Source: Thermomicrobiales bacterium
GTDB taxonomy: Bacteria > Chloroflexota > Chloroflexia > Thermomicrobiales > UBA6265
NCBI GenBank assembly: GCA_023957115.1
Contig: JAMLHN010000002.1
Location: 124,001 to 188,000, forward strand
Direction: 5' to 3'
Length of the DNA stretch: 64,000 bases
Position 1 is the first letter of the stretch; the number at the start of each line of letters is the position of its first letter. The notes under the pieces are model-generated. The model was not told the DNA's origin and made no database searches. It saw only the letters and a program-made list of their open reading frames with translations. Position numbers and translations under genes: made by a program. Positions 54,265 through 63,179 of the stretch are shown here, piece by piece.

Positions 54265-55056
54265 GTGAAAGCCATCGATGCCCACGGTCATTTCGGCCCA
54301 TACGATCGCGGACTCGGTACGCGGGTCGATCGTTTCATGTCTGCAAACGCCGCGGACGTCGTCCAGCGTGGCCTGGATTGCGGGATCGAGATTACCGTCG
54401 TTTCGGCAATACACGGGCTGATCCCATATCGGGGCAATCCCATTCGCGGGAACAACGATGCAGCCGAGGCGGTGAGCACGAATGCCGCGCTCCGCTTCTG
54501 GACGATCATCGACCCACGGGTGCCGGAGACCTACGACCAGTCCGACCGCCTGCTCGATCATCCCGCCTGTTGCGGAATCAAAGTGCATCCGCACGCGCAT
54601 CAGTTCGAGATTCGTGAGCACGGTCCGGCCATCTTCGCGTTCGCCGCCGAACGCAATGCCGTCGTGCTCACACACTCTGGGGATATCGGCAGCTACCCGG
54701 AAGACTTCGTGCCCTTTGCCGACCGGTATCCGAATGTGAAGCTGATCCTGGCTCATCTTGGCAATAGCGACGATGGCTCGGTATCGCGTCAGGTGGAGGC
54801 AATCGAACGCGCTCGGAACGGCAATCTCTACGTGGACACATCGTCGGCCCGGTCGATGTTTGCGGGTTTGATCGAATGGGCCGTCGCGCGCATCGGATTC
54901 GACCGCATCCTCTTCGGTACCGATACGCCGCTCTATTGGGCCGGTGCGCAGAAGGGGCGCATCGAAACGGCGGAGATCGGAGAAGATGCCAAACGGGCCA
55001 TTCTTTCGGAAAACGCCGCGTCGCTCCTCGGGCTCGACCGTCAAACGGCGGAGTGA
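54265..55056 (+). CDS. amidohydrolase family protein (amidohydrolase 2 type)
   Basis: A 263-residue metal-dependent hydrolase or decarboxylase barrel. GTG 54265 follows GGGAG eight bases upstream. Metal and active-site motifs: the HxH in IDAHGHFGPYDRG, histidines in GIKVHPHAHQFEI, VVLTHSGDIG and the terminal aspartate in LFGTDTPLYW. Members include decarboxylases of the ACMSD type and lactonases, so the reaction is open. The PHP-domain gene follows about 118 bases later in the same direction. Confidence 0.87.
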   Translation: MKAIDAHGHFGPYDRGLGTRVDRFMSANAADVVQRGLDCGIEITVVSAIHGLIPYRGNPIRGNNDAAEAVSTNAALRFWTIIDPRVPETYDQSDRLLDHPACCGIKVHPHAHQFEIREHGPAIFAFAAERNAVVLTHSGDIGSYPEDFVPFADRYPNVKLILAHLGNSDDGSVSRQVEAIERARNGNLYVDTSSARSMFAGLIEWAVARIGFDRILFGTDTPLYWAGAQKGRIETAEIGEDAKRAILSENAASLLGLDRQTAE

Positions 55057-55173
55057 TGGTCGAAACGCGAAGCCAGGACCAGGGGGCGACATAACGTCCA
55101 TTCTTCTGGTCCAAAGTGGAGTACGGTTTGCGATACACCAACCCAGAATCGATTCACCGGGGATGCGGTTATT

Positions 55174-55932
55174 TTGGAGATCGAGAAAAAGGGAGCAGTT
55201 GTTCCGGTAACCGGCAACTATGCACCGGGAATGCTGCTGGCAGATACCCATGTTCATACGCGCCGGTCGGACGGATGGTTCACCCCCGAAACGCTGGCCG
55301 AATCCGCGTTGGATGCCGGACTCAGCGCCGTTGTCGTCACCGATCATGACGATGTGCGCGGTGGGTTCGAGCTGCGCGACTACGTTGCGCAGCGGTCGCT
55401 CCCGCTGACCGTCTACCCGGGGAGCGAGATCACTGCTCGGTGTGACGGGCACGATGTCCACATCCTTGCGCTGGGCATCGAAGATGATGTCGCTCCCTGG
55501 CAGGAACCGGAATGGACGGTCGAGGAGATCGTTCGGCAGGGCGGCATTCCGGTGCTGGCGCACCCGTATAAGAAGGGAACCGGCTACCTTCGCGCCCGGC
55601 GCGAGCTCCGTGTCGACCTACCGGTCTCGATGGAGATCTACAACGCGTCGATCGCCGATATCGACCGGTTTGATCCACGCGCCCGGCGCCACGGTATCGA
55701 CCGCAACGTTTCCGCCACCAACTTCTACGTCGAACACCCGGATCGGATGCTGGGACCAGTCGGTGGAACAGATGCGCATTTCCGTACCGTCGGCCGCGGA
55801 CTCACCGCCTATGAGGGCGACTTGCTCGATGCGATTCGCGCCCGCACAACCGCCGTCCTCCATACCGAAGGGTTCGAGCGCGCCCGGCCAACTGACTTCG
55901 TCATCTATGCTCTTCCGGATTGCGCTCGATGA
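55174..55932 (+). CDS. PHP domain phosphoesterase-like protein
   Basis: A 252-residue protein with the four PHP motifs: ADTHVHTRRSDGWFTPETL (HxH), VVVTDHDDVRGGFEL, VYPGSEITARCDGHDVHILA, and the distal histidines in VLAHPYKK and GGTDAHFRTVGRG. These bind two or three metals and hydrolyse phosphoester bonds. The start is taken as TTG 55174, since the open frame begins there; a later ATG at 55231 would still keep all motifs. It lacks extra domains such as a polymerase. Confidence 0.88.
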   Translation: MEIEKKGAVVPVTGNYAPGMLLADTHVHTRRSDGWFTPETLAESALDAGLSAVVVTDHDDVRGGFELRDYVAQRSLPLTVYPGSEITARCDGHDVHILALGIEDDVAPWQEPEWTVEEIVRQGGIPVLAHPYKKGTGYLRARRELRVDLPVSMEIYNASIADIDRFDPRARRHGIDRNVSATNFYVEHPDRMLGPVGGTDAHFRTVGRGLTAYEGDLLDAIRARTTAVLHTEGFERARPTDFVIYALPDCAR

Positions 55933-56043
55933 AACATCGCCGCGCCGCGAAGTGGGGCATCGAGCAAGATCGTTCCTCTTCATGATCGATCGCGTTGCCG
56001 TAGGGGTGTCTCGTCCATGATCTGAGAAACGCACTCACGAGAG

Positions 56044-56097
56044 TTGACACGGGACGGTCTGGGAGGGCAGGATTATTCCGACTCATTGAGTCGGAAT
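56044..56097 (+). promoter_or_regulatory. promoter region with a 23-base perfect palindrome
   Basis: TTGACA at 56044-56049 is followed by an AT-rich GATTAT (56071-56076, long spacing) and the dyad 56075-56097: arms ATTCCGACTCA and TGAGTCGGAAT around one T. It ends 32 bases before the DUF3386 gene and heads the heme-uptake locus. It differs from the classical Fur and IdeR boxes that I know, so the regulator is unidentified. Confidence 0.65.
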
Positions 56098-56129
56098 TCG
56101 CTTTCTGACGAAAGGACCGCCACGCCTCC

Positions 56130-56813
56130 ATGGTTACGACTCACGAAAAGGTGAACAACCAGCCAGCCGCGCACGCGTTGCTACGCGCCGCGCATGACAA
56201 TGGCTACCGATTCCCCGCCGGCTTTCCGGGTTTCACCTCCACAATCGAGGTCGTCGAATCCACCGCCGAGACGACCCAGAAGATCGCTGGAACAGTCACC
56301 GTGTCGGGGCCGCGCGCAACAACACTGACGACCGAAGCAACCGGCGACCTTGCAACCTGGGCGGAACGCGAGGTTGCCTCGATCGCCAGCCACCGATGGC
56401 CAACCCCCTACGAGGAAGGGGACGGTCGCTGGACCCTGACGACCGAAGATGACCCCGAGAACGCGCTCGGTCAGCTGATCGTGGTGCACGATGATCCGTT
56501 CACCTCCCGCTATCGGGTACGCAATGGCAGCATCACGCAAGTCATCCGGACGATGGGACCAACCTCATTCACGATCAGCATGCAGCAGCACCAACCCGCC
56601 GCAGGTGGAACGACGCTGCCGGCGGCCTACACCGTTTCGTTCTGGGACGCGTCCGGCCGGCTGACCCGTACTGATAGTTATTCCGACACCTACACCACGG
56701 TAGATGGCGCGACGCTTCCCGCCGGACGGAGGGTTCTGACCGCGACCGACGATGGCTTCGTCGGTCGTGATCTGACGCTGTCCGATATCAAACTTCTGGA
56801 CACATCAGAGTAG
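56130..56813 (+). CDS. DUF3386-type protein
   Basis: A 227-residue soluble protein resembling DUF3386 (known mainly from cyanobacteria). Typical features: the N-terminal LLRAAHDNGYRFPAGFPGFT, the central YRVRNGSITQVIRTMGPTSF, and a C-terminal DSYSDTYTTVDGATLPAGRR. No signal peptide or membrane segment. The role is unknown, but its place just before hmuTUV and after a strong palindrome suggests iron- or heme-linked expression. A stem-loop follows at 56883, so it may be transcribed apart from hmuT. Confidence 0.75.
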   Translation: MVTTHEKVNNQPAAHALLRAAHDNGYRFPAGFPGFTSTIEVVESTAETTQKIAGTVTVSGPRATTLTTEATGDLATWAEREVASIASHRWPTPYEEGDGRWTLTTEDDPENALGQLIVVHDDPFTSRYRVRNGSITQVIRTMGPTSFTISMQQHQPAAGGTTLPAAYTVSFWDASGRLTRTDSYSDTYTTVDGATLPAGRRVLTATDDGFVGRDLTLSDIKLLDTSE

Positions 56814-56882
56814 GAGAGGGGGATCGTGGCATTCAAGCGGGTAAGAAGGGAGAAAGGAGCGCGACCGAAAAGAAAATAGAGC

Positions 56883-56903
56883 GGGCTGGCCACTGGCCAG
56901 CCC
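56883..56903. terminator. stem-loop between the DUF3386 gene and hmuT
   Basis: GGGCTGGCC and GGCCAGCCC form a perfect nine-base stem with a three-base loop (ACT), 70 bases after the stop. No U-run, so a partial terminator or message stabiliser. Confidence 0.55.
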
Positions 56904-57042
56904 GGGTCGACAACACCTTTTGACGATCCGCTCGTTGCCGCGAACGGATCGCCCGTCCCGAAAGATCGGGTCAGGGTCGTCGCGTCCTAGTATATCGACT
57001 GGAACGAGCGGCCCGACTCACCTACCTATGGAGTACCCATCC

Positions 57043-58080
57043 ATGAGTCTACGTCGTTCGTTTCTTGTCGCACTCGTCGCACTGCTGCTGACGGGGCTGG
57101 CCGGCGCGTCCTTCGGCACGGTCATGGCGCAAGATGCCACGCCACCCGCATCGGCATCACCCCAGCTACCGGCATCGGTCGTCGATGCCAATGGCGATAC
57201 CATCGAGATCACCGACATCAGCCGCATCATCCCGCTCAATGGGAATGTCGCCGAGACGCTGTTTGCGCTCGGTCTTGGTCCCAACATCGTAGCGGTCGAC
57301 GTCAGCGCGCTCTATCCCGCGGAAGCACTGGCATTGCCGAAGATCGGCTATCAACGCGATCTTTCCGCAGAGGGGATTCTCTCATTCGAGCCGACACTGG
57401 TGATCGGTACCGAGGACGCCGGGCCGCCGGAGGTCATTCAGCAGGTCAAGGACGCTGGGGTGCCGGTTCTCATTCTGCCGGTGCAGACGACTGCCCAGGG
57501 AGCCGCGGACGAGATCCGCACCATCGGCGCCGCCGTCGGACTGCCGGCTGAGGCCGATGCACTCGCATCCATAGTGGAAGGCCGCTTCGCGGAGGCACAG
57601 GAGCTGATCGCCGGCGTCGAAGCACCACCGCGCGTTGCCTTTCTCTACATCCGTGGCGAAGGCACGCAGCTGATCTCGGGGTCCGATACTGCGGCCGATG
57701 CCATCATCACCGCCGCTGGAGGCGTCAATGTGGGCGCCGAGATCGGGATTCAAGGCTACCAGCCAATTACAGCCGAATCCCTGGTCGAAGCACAGCCGGA
57801 CGTCATCCTCGTGATGCAAGCTGGGCTTGCCTCGGTCGGTGGAGTCGAGGGGCTGCTCGAGATTCCGGGCATCGCCCAGACACGCGCTGGTGAGAACCAG
57901 ACCGTCGTCGCATTCGAAGATCTCTATCTGCTCGGCTTTGGCCCGCGCATCGGCGATGCGGTCTACGACCTGACTCTGGCGCTTCATCCCGAGGTCGAAG
58001 GTGAACCCCTTCATCCTGAATGGCAGGGCACCGACGTCGAGATCCCGGAGGCTTCGCCAGAAGCCTCGCCGGTCGCGTAG
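57043..58080 (+). CDS. hmuT: heme ABC transporter substrate-binding protein
   Basis: A 345-residue HmuT-type binding protein. The Sec signal LRRSFLVALVALLLTGLAG ends near VMAQD; short Ala/Ser/Pro linkers lie after the signal and at the C terminus (EASPEASPVA). The PeriBP_2-type body has IIPLNGNVAETLFALGLGPN, PKIGYQRDLSAEGILSFEPT, VIGTEDAGPPEVIQQVKDAG, and GVEGLLEIPGIAQTRAGENQ, all typical of hemin-binding proteins. Start ATG 57043 follows GGAG. It would pass heme to the permease encoded next. Confidence 0.9.
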   Translation: MSLRRSFLVALVALLLTGLAGASFGTVMAQDATPPASASPQLPASVVDANGDTIEITDISRIIPLNGNVAETLFALGLGPNIVAVDVSALYPAEALALPKIGYQRDLSAEGILSFEPTLVIGTEDAGPPEVIQQVKDAGVPVLILPVQTTAQGAADEIRTIGAAVGLPAEADALASIVEGRFAEAQELIAGVEAPPRVAFLYIRGEGTQLISGSDTAADAIITAAGGVNVGAEIGIQGYQPITAESLVEAQPDVILVMQAGLASVGGVEGLLEIPGIAQTRAGENQTVVAFEDLYLLGFGPRIGDAVYDLTLALHPEVEGEPLHPEWQGTDVEIPEASPEASPVA

Positions 58081-58095
58081 CACGTCCGGGCGATC

Positions 58096-59315
58096 GTGAG
58101 CAAACCGTCGGCATCGTCTCAGAGCTGGCAAACACCCGTCACCACCGGCCCAGAACCGGTGGTGACAGCACCTGCTGAGCTGGTGGTTTCCCGCCTGCGA
58201 CGGGCACCCGGTCTCGTACTCGGTATCGCGTTGCTCGTTGCCCTGCTGGCAAACATCGGTATGGAGCGGTTTCCGTCACGCCCGTGCAGATCATGGTCAT
58301 TGTCGGGCGTCATCTCGATGCGATCGTCGCGGGACTACCGGCGCTCGGACCGTTGTGGTTGGAGGGTTTCATCGACCTCGTTCGTAGCGTCGTTCGCGGA
58401 CTGGGTATCGAGCCGACCCGATGCAATGGTCACGCGCCAGCAGGATTCGGTGGTCTGGGCCATCCGGATTCCGCAGACGTTGCTTGGTTTGTTCATCGGC
58501 GCGGGGCTCGGTGTCTCAGGGCCGCGATGCAGGAATGTTCCGCAACCCACTCGCCGATCCCCGGACTGATCGGTGTATCGACCGGTGCGGCCTTTGGAGC
58601 GGTGCTCGCGATCGTCCTCGATGTCTCGCTCTTTGGCATCTGGACGTTGCCGATTTTTGCCTTTACCTCCGGTCTCATTGGTACGGTGATCGTCTACCTC
58701 ATCGCTCGCCATGACGGACGGACAAAGGCAATCACCTTGCTCCTCGCCGTGATCGCGTTGAATGCAATTGCGGGAGCAGCAGTGGGATTGAAGTGATCTC
58801 GATCGCGAACGATCAGCAACTGCGATCGGTCACCTTCTGGACGCGCTGGGAAGCCTGGGCGGTTCGCGCTGGTCGCACGTCGGTATCGTCGGGATCGTGA
58901 CGGTCGTCGGCGTCATAATCGTGCTCGGCTGCCGGAAAACCCTGAGACCTCTTCGTTCTCGGAGAACGTGAGGCACGTCACCTGGGCGTCAGTGTGGGCT
59001 GATGCGAGGTGTGCTGATTCTGGTCACCGCAGCGGCGCAATGACCGGGGTTTGCGGTCGCCTTTGCTGGCGCGATCGGGTTTGTGGGACTCGTCGTACCC
59101 CATCTCATTGGCTCTGGCTCGGTCCTGACCATACGCACGTGATTCCGCTTTCGGCGTTGGGGGGCGCAACGCTCCTGTTGCTCGCCGATCTAGTATCGCG
59201 GACGGCTGCCGCGCCGTCCGAGTTTCCGATCGGCGTCACCATGAGCCTGGTGGGCGGTCCCTTTTTCATTTGGCTTCTCCTGCGCACACGGCGGGAGCAC
59301 GGGGGATGGGGATGA
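58096..59315 (+). pseudogene. hmuU: heme ABC transporter permease (FecCD family), frameshifted
   Basis: From GTG 58096 the N-terminal helix GLVLGIALLVALLANIG is in frame, but the rest is scattered: VTPVQIMVIVGRHLDAIVAG, WAIRIPQTLLGLFIGAGLGV, GMFRNPLADPGLIGVSTGAA, then FGAVLAIVLDVSLFGIWTLP and, later, FAGAIGFVGLVVPHLI and ATLLLLADLVSRTAAAPSEF in other frames. These are the correct FecCD blocks in the correct order, with seven or more indels. Joined, the length would be close to 400 residues. The stop at 59313-59315 overlaps the hmuV start, as expected for an intact operon. Confidence 0.85.
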
Positions 59316-60097
59316 CCGCGGCCATCGCCGCACATGGGGTGACGGTCATTCGAGGCGAGCGAGCGCTGGTGCGGGATATTTCGATCGAGGTCGAATGGGG
59401 AGAAGTCGTCGCACTCGTTGGACCAAACGGAGCAGGGAAGTCGACCCTGTTGGGATGTATTGCGGGAGACATCGTGCCCGATCGCGGTCAGATCCTGCTC
59501 GATGGGCAGCCACTCGAGCGCGTCTCTCTCCGGCAGCGGGCGAAACAACGTGCGGTGCTTCCCCAGCAGACGGTTCTGCAGTTCGGTTTCAGTGCGCGTG
59601 CGGTCGTGGCGATGGGACGATCGCCGCTGCCACCGGCATCGCGTGAGGACGACGCACGGGCGGTCACGCAGTCACTCGAACGCACCGAGATGTATCCGAT
59701 GGCGCACCGGCCGTTTCCACAGCTTTCCGGTGGAGAGCAACATCGGGTGTCGATTGCACGCATCCTGGCGCAGGAAGCACCGATCCTGTTGCTCGATGAG
59801 CCAACCGCCGCCCTCGATATCCGGCATCAACATCTGGTGATGGAAACCGCCCGTCAAACCGCCGAAGCCGGAGGCGCGGTCCTGGCGATCTTGCACGATC
59901 TCAATCTGGCCATGGCGTACGCCGACCAGATCGGTGTGCTTTCCCAAGGTGAGCTCGTCATCTTTGACGAGCCGGGCAGGGTTGCCGACGCAGGGCTGCT
60001 TTCCGACGTTTTCGCCTTTCCACTCCGCATCGAATACGCCGCCGGCCGGGTGCTGGTCGTCCCAGATGTGCATGCTGCAATCGCCCCTGTCGCCTAA
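59312..60097 (+). CDS. hmuV: heme ABC transporter ATP-binding protein
   Basis: A 261-residue ATPase. ATG 59312 overlaps the hmuU stop (ATGA). Motifs: Walker A VGPNGAGKSTLLGC, Q-loop VLPQQTVLQFGFSARAVVAM, signature LSGGEQHRVSIARIL, Walker B ILLLDEPTAALD, H-loop ILHDLNLAMAYAD. It powers heme import together with HmuT and HmuU. The intact frame contrasts with the broken permease directly upstream. Confidence 0.94.
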   Translation: MTAAIAAHGVTVIRGERALVRDISIEVEWGEVVALVGPNGAGKSTLLGCIAGDIVPDRGQILLDGQPLERVSLRQRAKQRAVLPQQTVLQFGFSARAVVAMGRSPLPPASREDDARAVTQSLERTEMYPMAHRPFPQLSGGEQHRVSIARILAQEAPILLLDEPTAALDIRHQHLVMETARQTAEAGGAVLAILHDLNLAMAYADQIGVLSQGELVIFDEPGRVADAGLLSDVFAFPLRIEYAAGRVLVVPDVHAAIAPVA

Positions 60098-60142
60098 AAC
60101 GGTTTCTAAATGACGTTCCCGAAAGGACATCAAGGACCACTC

Positions 60143-60352
60143 ATGAGATCCATGCGTGCAGCCGACCCGCTGGGGTTGGGGCGAAGCTCGATGACCCGCT
60201 GGCTGCCCGTGTTCTGGTTGGGTCCGGCCGAACCGCCCGCCGTCGAACCGTTCCCGGTCAAGGAGGGAACGACTCCGAAACGGTTCCTGCTGAGCGTGAT
60301 CTTCTCCGAGAAACGGTACACGTCACCCTGCAGTCCGTGCTCGCCTCTCTGA
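60143..60352 (+). CDS. small reading frame after hmuV, function unknown
   Basis: A 69-residue frame beginning RSMRAADPLGLGRSSMTRWL after hmuV. It is proline- and basic-rich and has no recognised domain. Its first residues loosely recall the N termini of actinobacterial ABC half-exporters (a basic stretch and an ADP/PDP motif, then membrane helices), and the next gene is an ATP-binding domain of such a system. It could be the stub of a lost membrane domain. Weak call. Confidence 0.3.
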   Translation: MRSMRAADPLGLGRSSMTRWLPVFWLGPAEPPAVEPFPVKEGTTPKRFLLSVIFSEKRYTSPCSPCSPL

Positions 60353-60374
60353 ATCGCATGGTTGGAGTCATCAC

Positions 60375-61136
60375 GATGCCCACCACAGATTCAGCCAATC
60401 ATGCAGCCAATGCAGCGAATACGGACGACAATGCGGTGCGACTCGACGGCGTGCACTTCAGCTACGACGGTCTGCGCCCGGTGCTCGACGGCATCGACCT
60501 GACCATCGATCCCGGTAGGCGCGTCGCAGTCGTCGGTGCATCCGGGGCGGGCAAGATCACCCTCGCCGCCGTCATCGCCGGTATTCACACGCCCCACGCT
60601 GGCACCGTCATCCGTCCACGACATACCGTGGTCATCACCCAGGAAGTGCATACCTTCGCGGGCGCCCTTCGCGACAATCTCACGCTTGCCGCTCCCGGCG
60701 CCACCGATGACGAGATCCGTACCGCGCTGGAAGCCACCGGCGCTTCCGACCTCCTCACCCTGCTGCCCCATGGCTTCGATACCGGCCTCGGCGCCGGCAA
60801 GTACGAGCTTACCGCCGCCCAAGCCCAACAGGTCGCCCTCGCGCGCGTGCTTCTGGCCGATCCCGATCTGGCGATTCTCGACGAGGCCACCGCCGAAGCC
60901 GGCTCTACGCACGCCGGTCAGCGCTCGATCACGCCGCCGATGCCGCGCTCTCCGGCCGGACCGGGCTGGTGATCGCGCACCGGCTCTCCCAGGCTGCCAC
61001 CTGCGACCAGATTGTCGTTATGGAACATGGTCGCATCATCGAGACCGGGACACACTCGGAGCTGGTCTCCGCGAGAGGAACCTACGCGCAACTTTGGCGT
61101 GCCTGGACGGCGCTGACTCGGGAGGTATCGGTGTGA
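60375..61136 (+). CDS. ABC transporter nucleotide-binding protein, altered P-loop, one frameshift
   Basis: An ATP-binding domain of about 253 residues from ATG 60375 (GGAG upstream), without a membrane part. The frame breaks near 60905 and continues one base over: [20 protein letters not shown], then [20 protein letters not shown] to the TGA at 61134. The P-loop reads GASGAGKIT, with isoleucine where Ser/Thr is nearly invariant. The signature is [20 protein letters not shown] in place of LSGGQ, a form seen in a group of actinobacterial exporters. Walker B is [11 protein letters not shown] membrane partner is missing from the window. Confidence 0.75.
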
Positions 61137-61311
61137 CAATGCGGATCTCCGACTCGACACATTCGAATGTCCGCGACGAGACGGAATGACGGTGGAACTT
61201 CGACTTGGCGGAATCACGGCATGCACGACCGATCGACATACGCCATACTCCAGCAACCCAATACATTGCTCCTGAGCGAGCGTCGCAAGAACTACGAAAG
61301 AGTACACTGGC

Positions 61312-63117
61312 ATGGATACCAAGGCATCCCTAACCACGCTGACGATCTCACGGCGAACCACATTGCAGGTGGCACTGGCGGCAATGATGGCAGGCCGGTT
61401 CCTGGGGACGCCGCGATCGGGAAGTGCGCAATCGACAGCTACCGATACGTGGAATTGGGGAGGGAATCCGGGTCATACCGGCGAGTTGCCAGGCCCAGGC
61501 TTGGATCTCGAAGGTGCACTAGGAGAGTTGTGGAGAATTCCACGCGACGAGTTTGGCGATGGGTATTACTACGGATACGACGAGCGCGAGATAGCCGGAT
61601 ATTTGAACGGTGCGATCTACACATGGAGCGGCAATAGTCTTTGGGCACGAACGCTGGAAGAGGGGCAATTCTTGTGGGGTCTGAGTCCCACGAGGCGGAC
61701 CATGCCGGGAACCCCCGAGGCTTCACCTGAAGCAGCCGGCGAAGAGCCTCGATTCTCCAAGGCGATCGCCATCGACGGTGAGCTTCTGCTGGTGACTCTG
61801 AACAACGGCCACCTGTGGGCGCTGGATGCAATGACGGGTGATCTGCGCTGGGATTTCGATTCGGGTTCGGAATACATCGACGTTCCGACCGTTGTCGATC
61901 ATGTCGCGTTTTGCGCGACGAGCAGCGGATTGATGGCCATCGAGCTCGGCGGCGAGCCTGCGGTGCGTTGGACGGCTGAGGTGAACAGCTCGCTGTTGGG
62001 AGTAGCAGACGGCTACGTATACATAGCGACATCTGGCGCTGCTGGACATGAAATTCGTGCCCTGACCGTTGAGGACGGATCGGAATATTGGAGAACGTCG
62101 CCGGGCGTCCTTGGAGAGATTCGCGTTTCACTCGGAGTCTCGTATGGCGGCATCGTTGTGGAAAGCTATGACTTCGAGACGTCGCGCTACAACCTGATCG
62201 TGGTCGACCGAGATGGTCAGGTGTCGTGGACGGCCGACCGGAGTGGCTATTACGCCTGGGCGGTGGGGGATACGATCACAACGCTGGCTTTGGGACAAAG
62301 CGAGTACGACAACCATTGGATCATCTCCCGTTTTGCCGAAAATGGAAACTCCAACTGGGAGCTCGGCGTCGACGCGTCACGGTGGTCCAACCCCAGTAGC
62401 GACTATCCCGTCCTGTGTGCAGGAAGCGCCTATGCTCTTCTCCGGGACTCCTATCAGGACAAGACGCTTCTGGCCATTATCGACCCAGCTGAGGGCGAAG
62501 TCGTTGGCGCATGGGATTCGAATGCCATACCGTTGTTCGCTGCTGATGGCGTCATGCTCGCGCGGGACCGCGAAACTGGCGATATCGTGGCGATCGGCAC
62601 GGTGCCCGCGGTATTGCAGACGGGTGGACGAGCGACCGTCATCGAAGATGCGACGGTGCGCGGCGCCCCAAGCGATACCGCTATCGAGCGCACTCAGGTG
62701 ACGGCAGGCGCCCTCGTCGATGTCACTGGCGAAGGTGAGACCGCCAACGGGACTGAATGGGTCCCCGTTTATGAGCACGACACTGGCCAGAACGGATGGT
62801 TGCCGGTCGATGTTCTCGCGGGACAGGACGGATCGGTCCGGTTCACGAGGATCAATCCCTACGAGTTCGGGCAGTTCACGTCGTATCCTCGATTCAGCGC
62901 CGGAACCAAAGCAGAAATTACCGAGAAGATCGATCTCCGGGGGGCGCCGAGTGAGTCGTCGGCCAAGAAGTCGACGCTCGACGCAGGGACGATGGTCACC
63001 GTGACCTCACCTCCGACCGAGACGGACGAAGGAGAATGGTGCCCGATCACGGTGGATGACACCGGCGAGAGCGGATGGGTACCAACCGCGGTGCTGAAGT
63101 TGGCGCCTCGGAGTTGA
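61312..63117 (+). CDS. Tat-exported PQQ-type propeller with two C-terminal SH3-like domains
   Basis: A 601-residue protein. The signal ISRRTTLQVALAAMMAGRFL carries a twin-arginine and ends near GSAQS. The body is a PQQ-like eight-bladed repeat region, with recurrent LWALDAMTGDLRWDF-type blades. Two bacterial SH3-like modules follow: TVIEDATVRGAPSDTAIERT, then KAEITEKIDLRGAPSESSAK. The latter are typical of cell-wall or peptide binding. No PQQ enzyme site is evident. The next gene is a close relative in tandem. Confidence 0.85.
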   Translation: MDTKASLTTLTISRRTTLQVALAAMMAGRFLGTPRSGSAQSTATDTWNWGGNPGHTGELPGPGLDLEGALGELWRIPRDEFGDGYYYGYDEREIAGYLNGAIYTWSGNSLWARTLEEGQFLWGLSPTRRTMPGTPEASPEAAGEEPRFSKAIAIDGELLLVTLNNGHLWALDAMTGDLRWDFDSGSEYIDVPTVVDHVAFCATSSGLMAIELGGEPAVRWTAEVNSSLLGVADGYVYIATSGAAGHEIRALTVEDGSEYWRTSPGVLGEIRVSLGVSYGGIVVESYDFETSRYNLIVVDRDGQVSWTADRSGYYAWAVGDTITTLALGQSEYDNHWIISRFAENGNSNWELGVDASRWSNPSSDYPVLCAGSAYALLRDSYQDKTLLAIIDPAEGEVVGAWDSNAIPLFAADGVMLARDRETGDIVAIGTVPAVLQTGGRATVIEDATVRGAPSDTAIERTQVTAGALVDVTGEGETANGTEWVPVYEHDTGQNGWLPVDVLAGQDGSVRFTRINPYEFGQFTSYPRFSAGTKAEITEKIDLRGAPSESSAKKSTLDAGTMVTVTSPPTETDEGEWCPITVDDTGESGWVPTAVLKLAPRS

Positions 63118-63179
63118 GCATCTGTCGCATCGATCATGGGGTCGCGGGAAACGATGACGATTGGGGTAGGGGCGAAGCG

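Noticed and set aside
54214..55563. 449-codon open frame opposite the amidohydrolase and PHP genes
   Set aside because: It spans two genes with clear metal motifs in the other direction.
60143..60352. Membrane domain of an ABC exporter upstream of the altered ATPase
   Set aside because: No hydrophobic helices are found in any frame over a long enough stretch; only a weak N-terminal resemblance remains.
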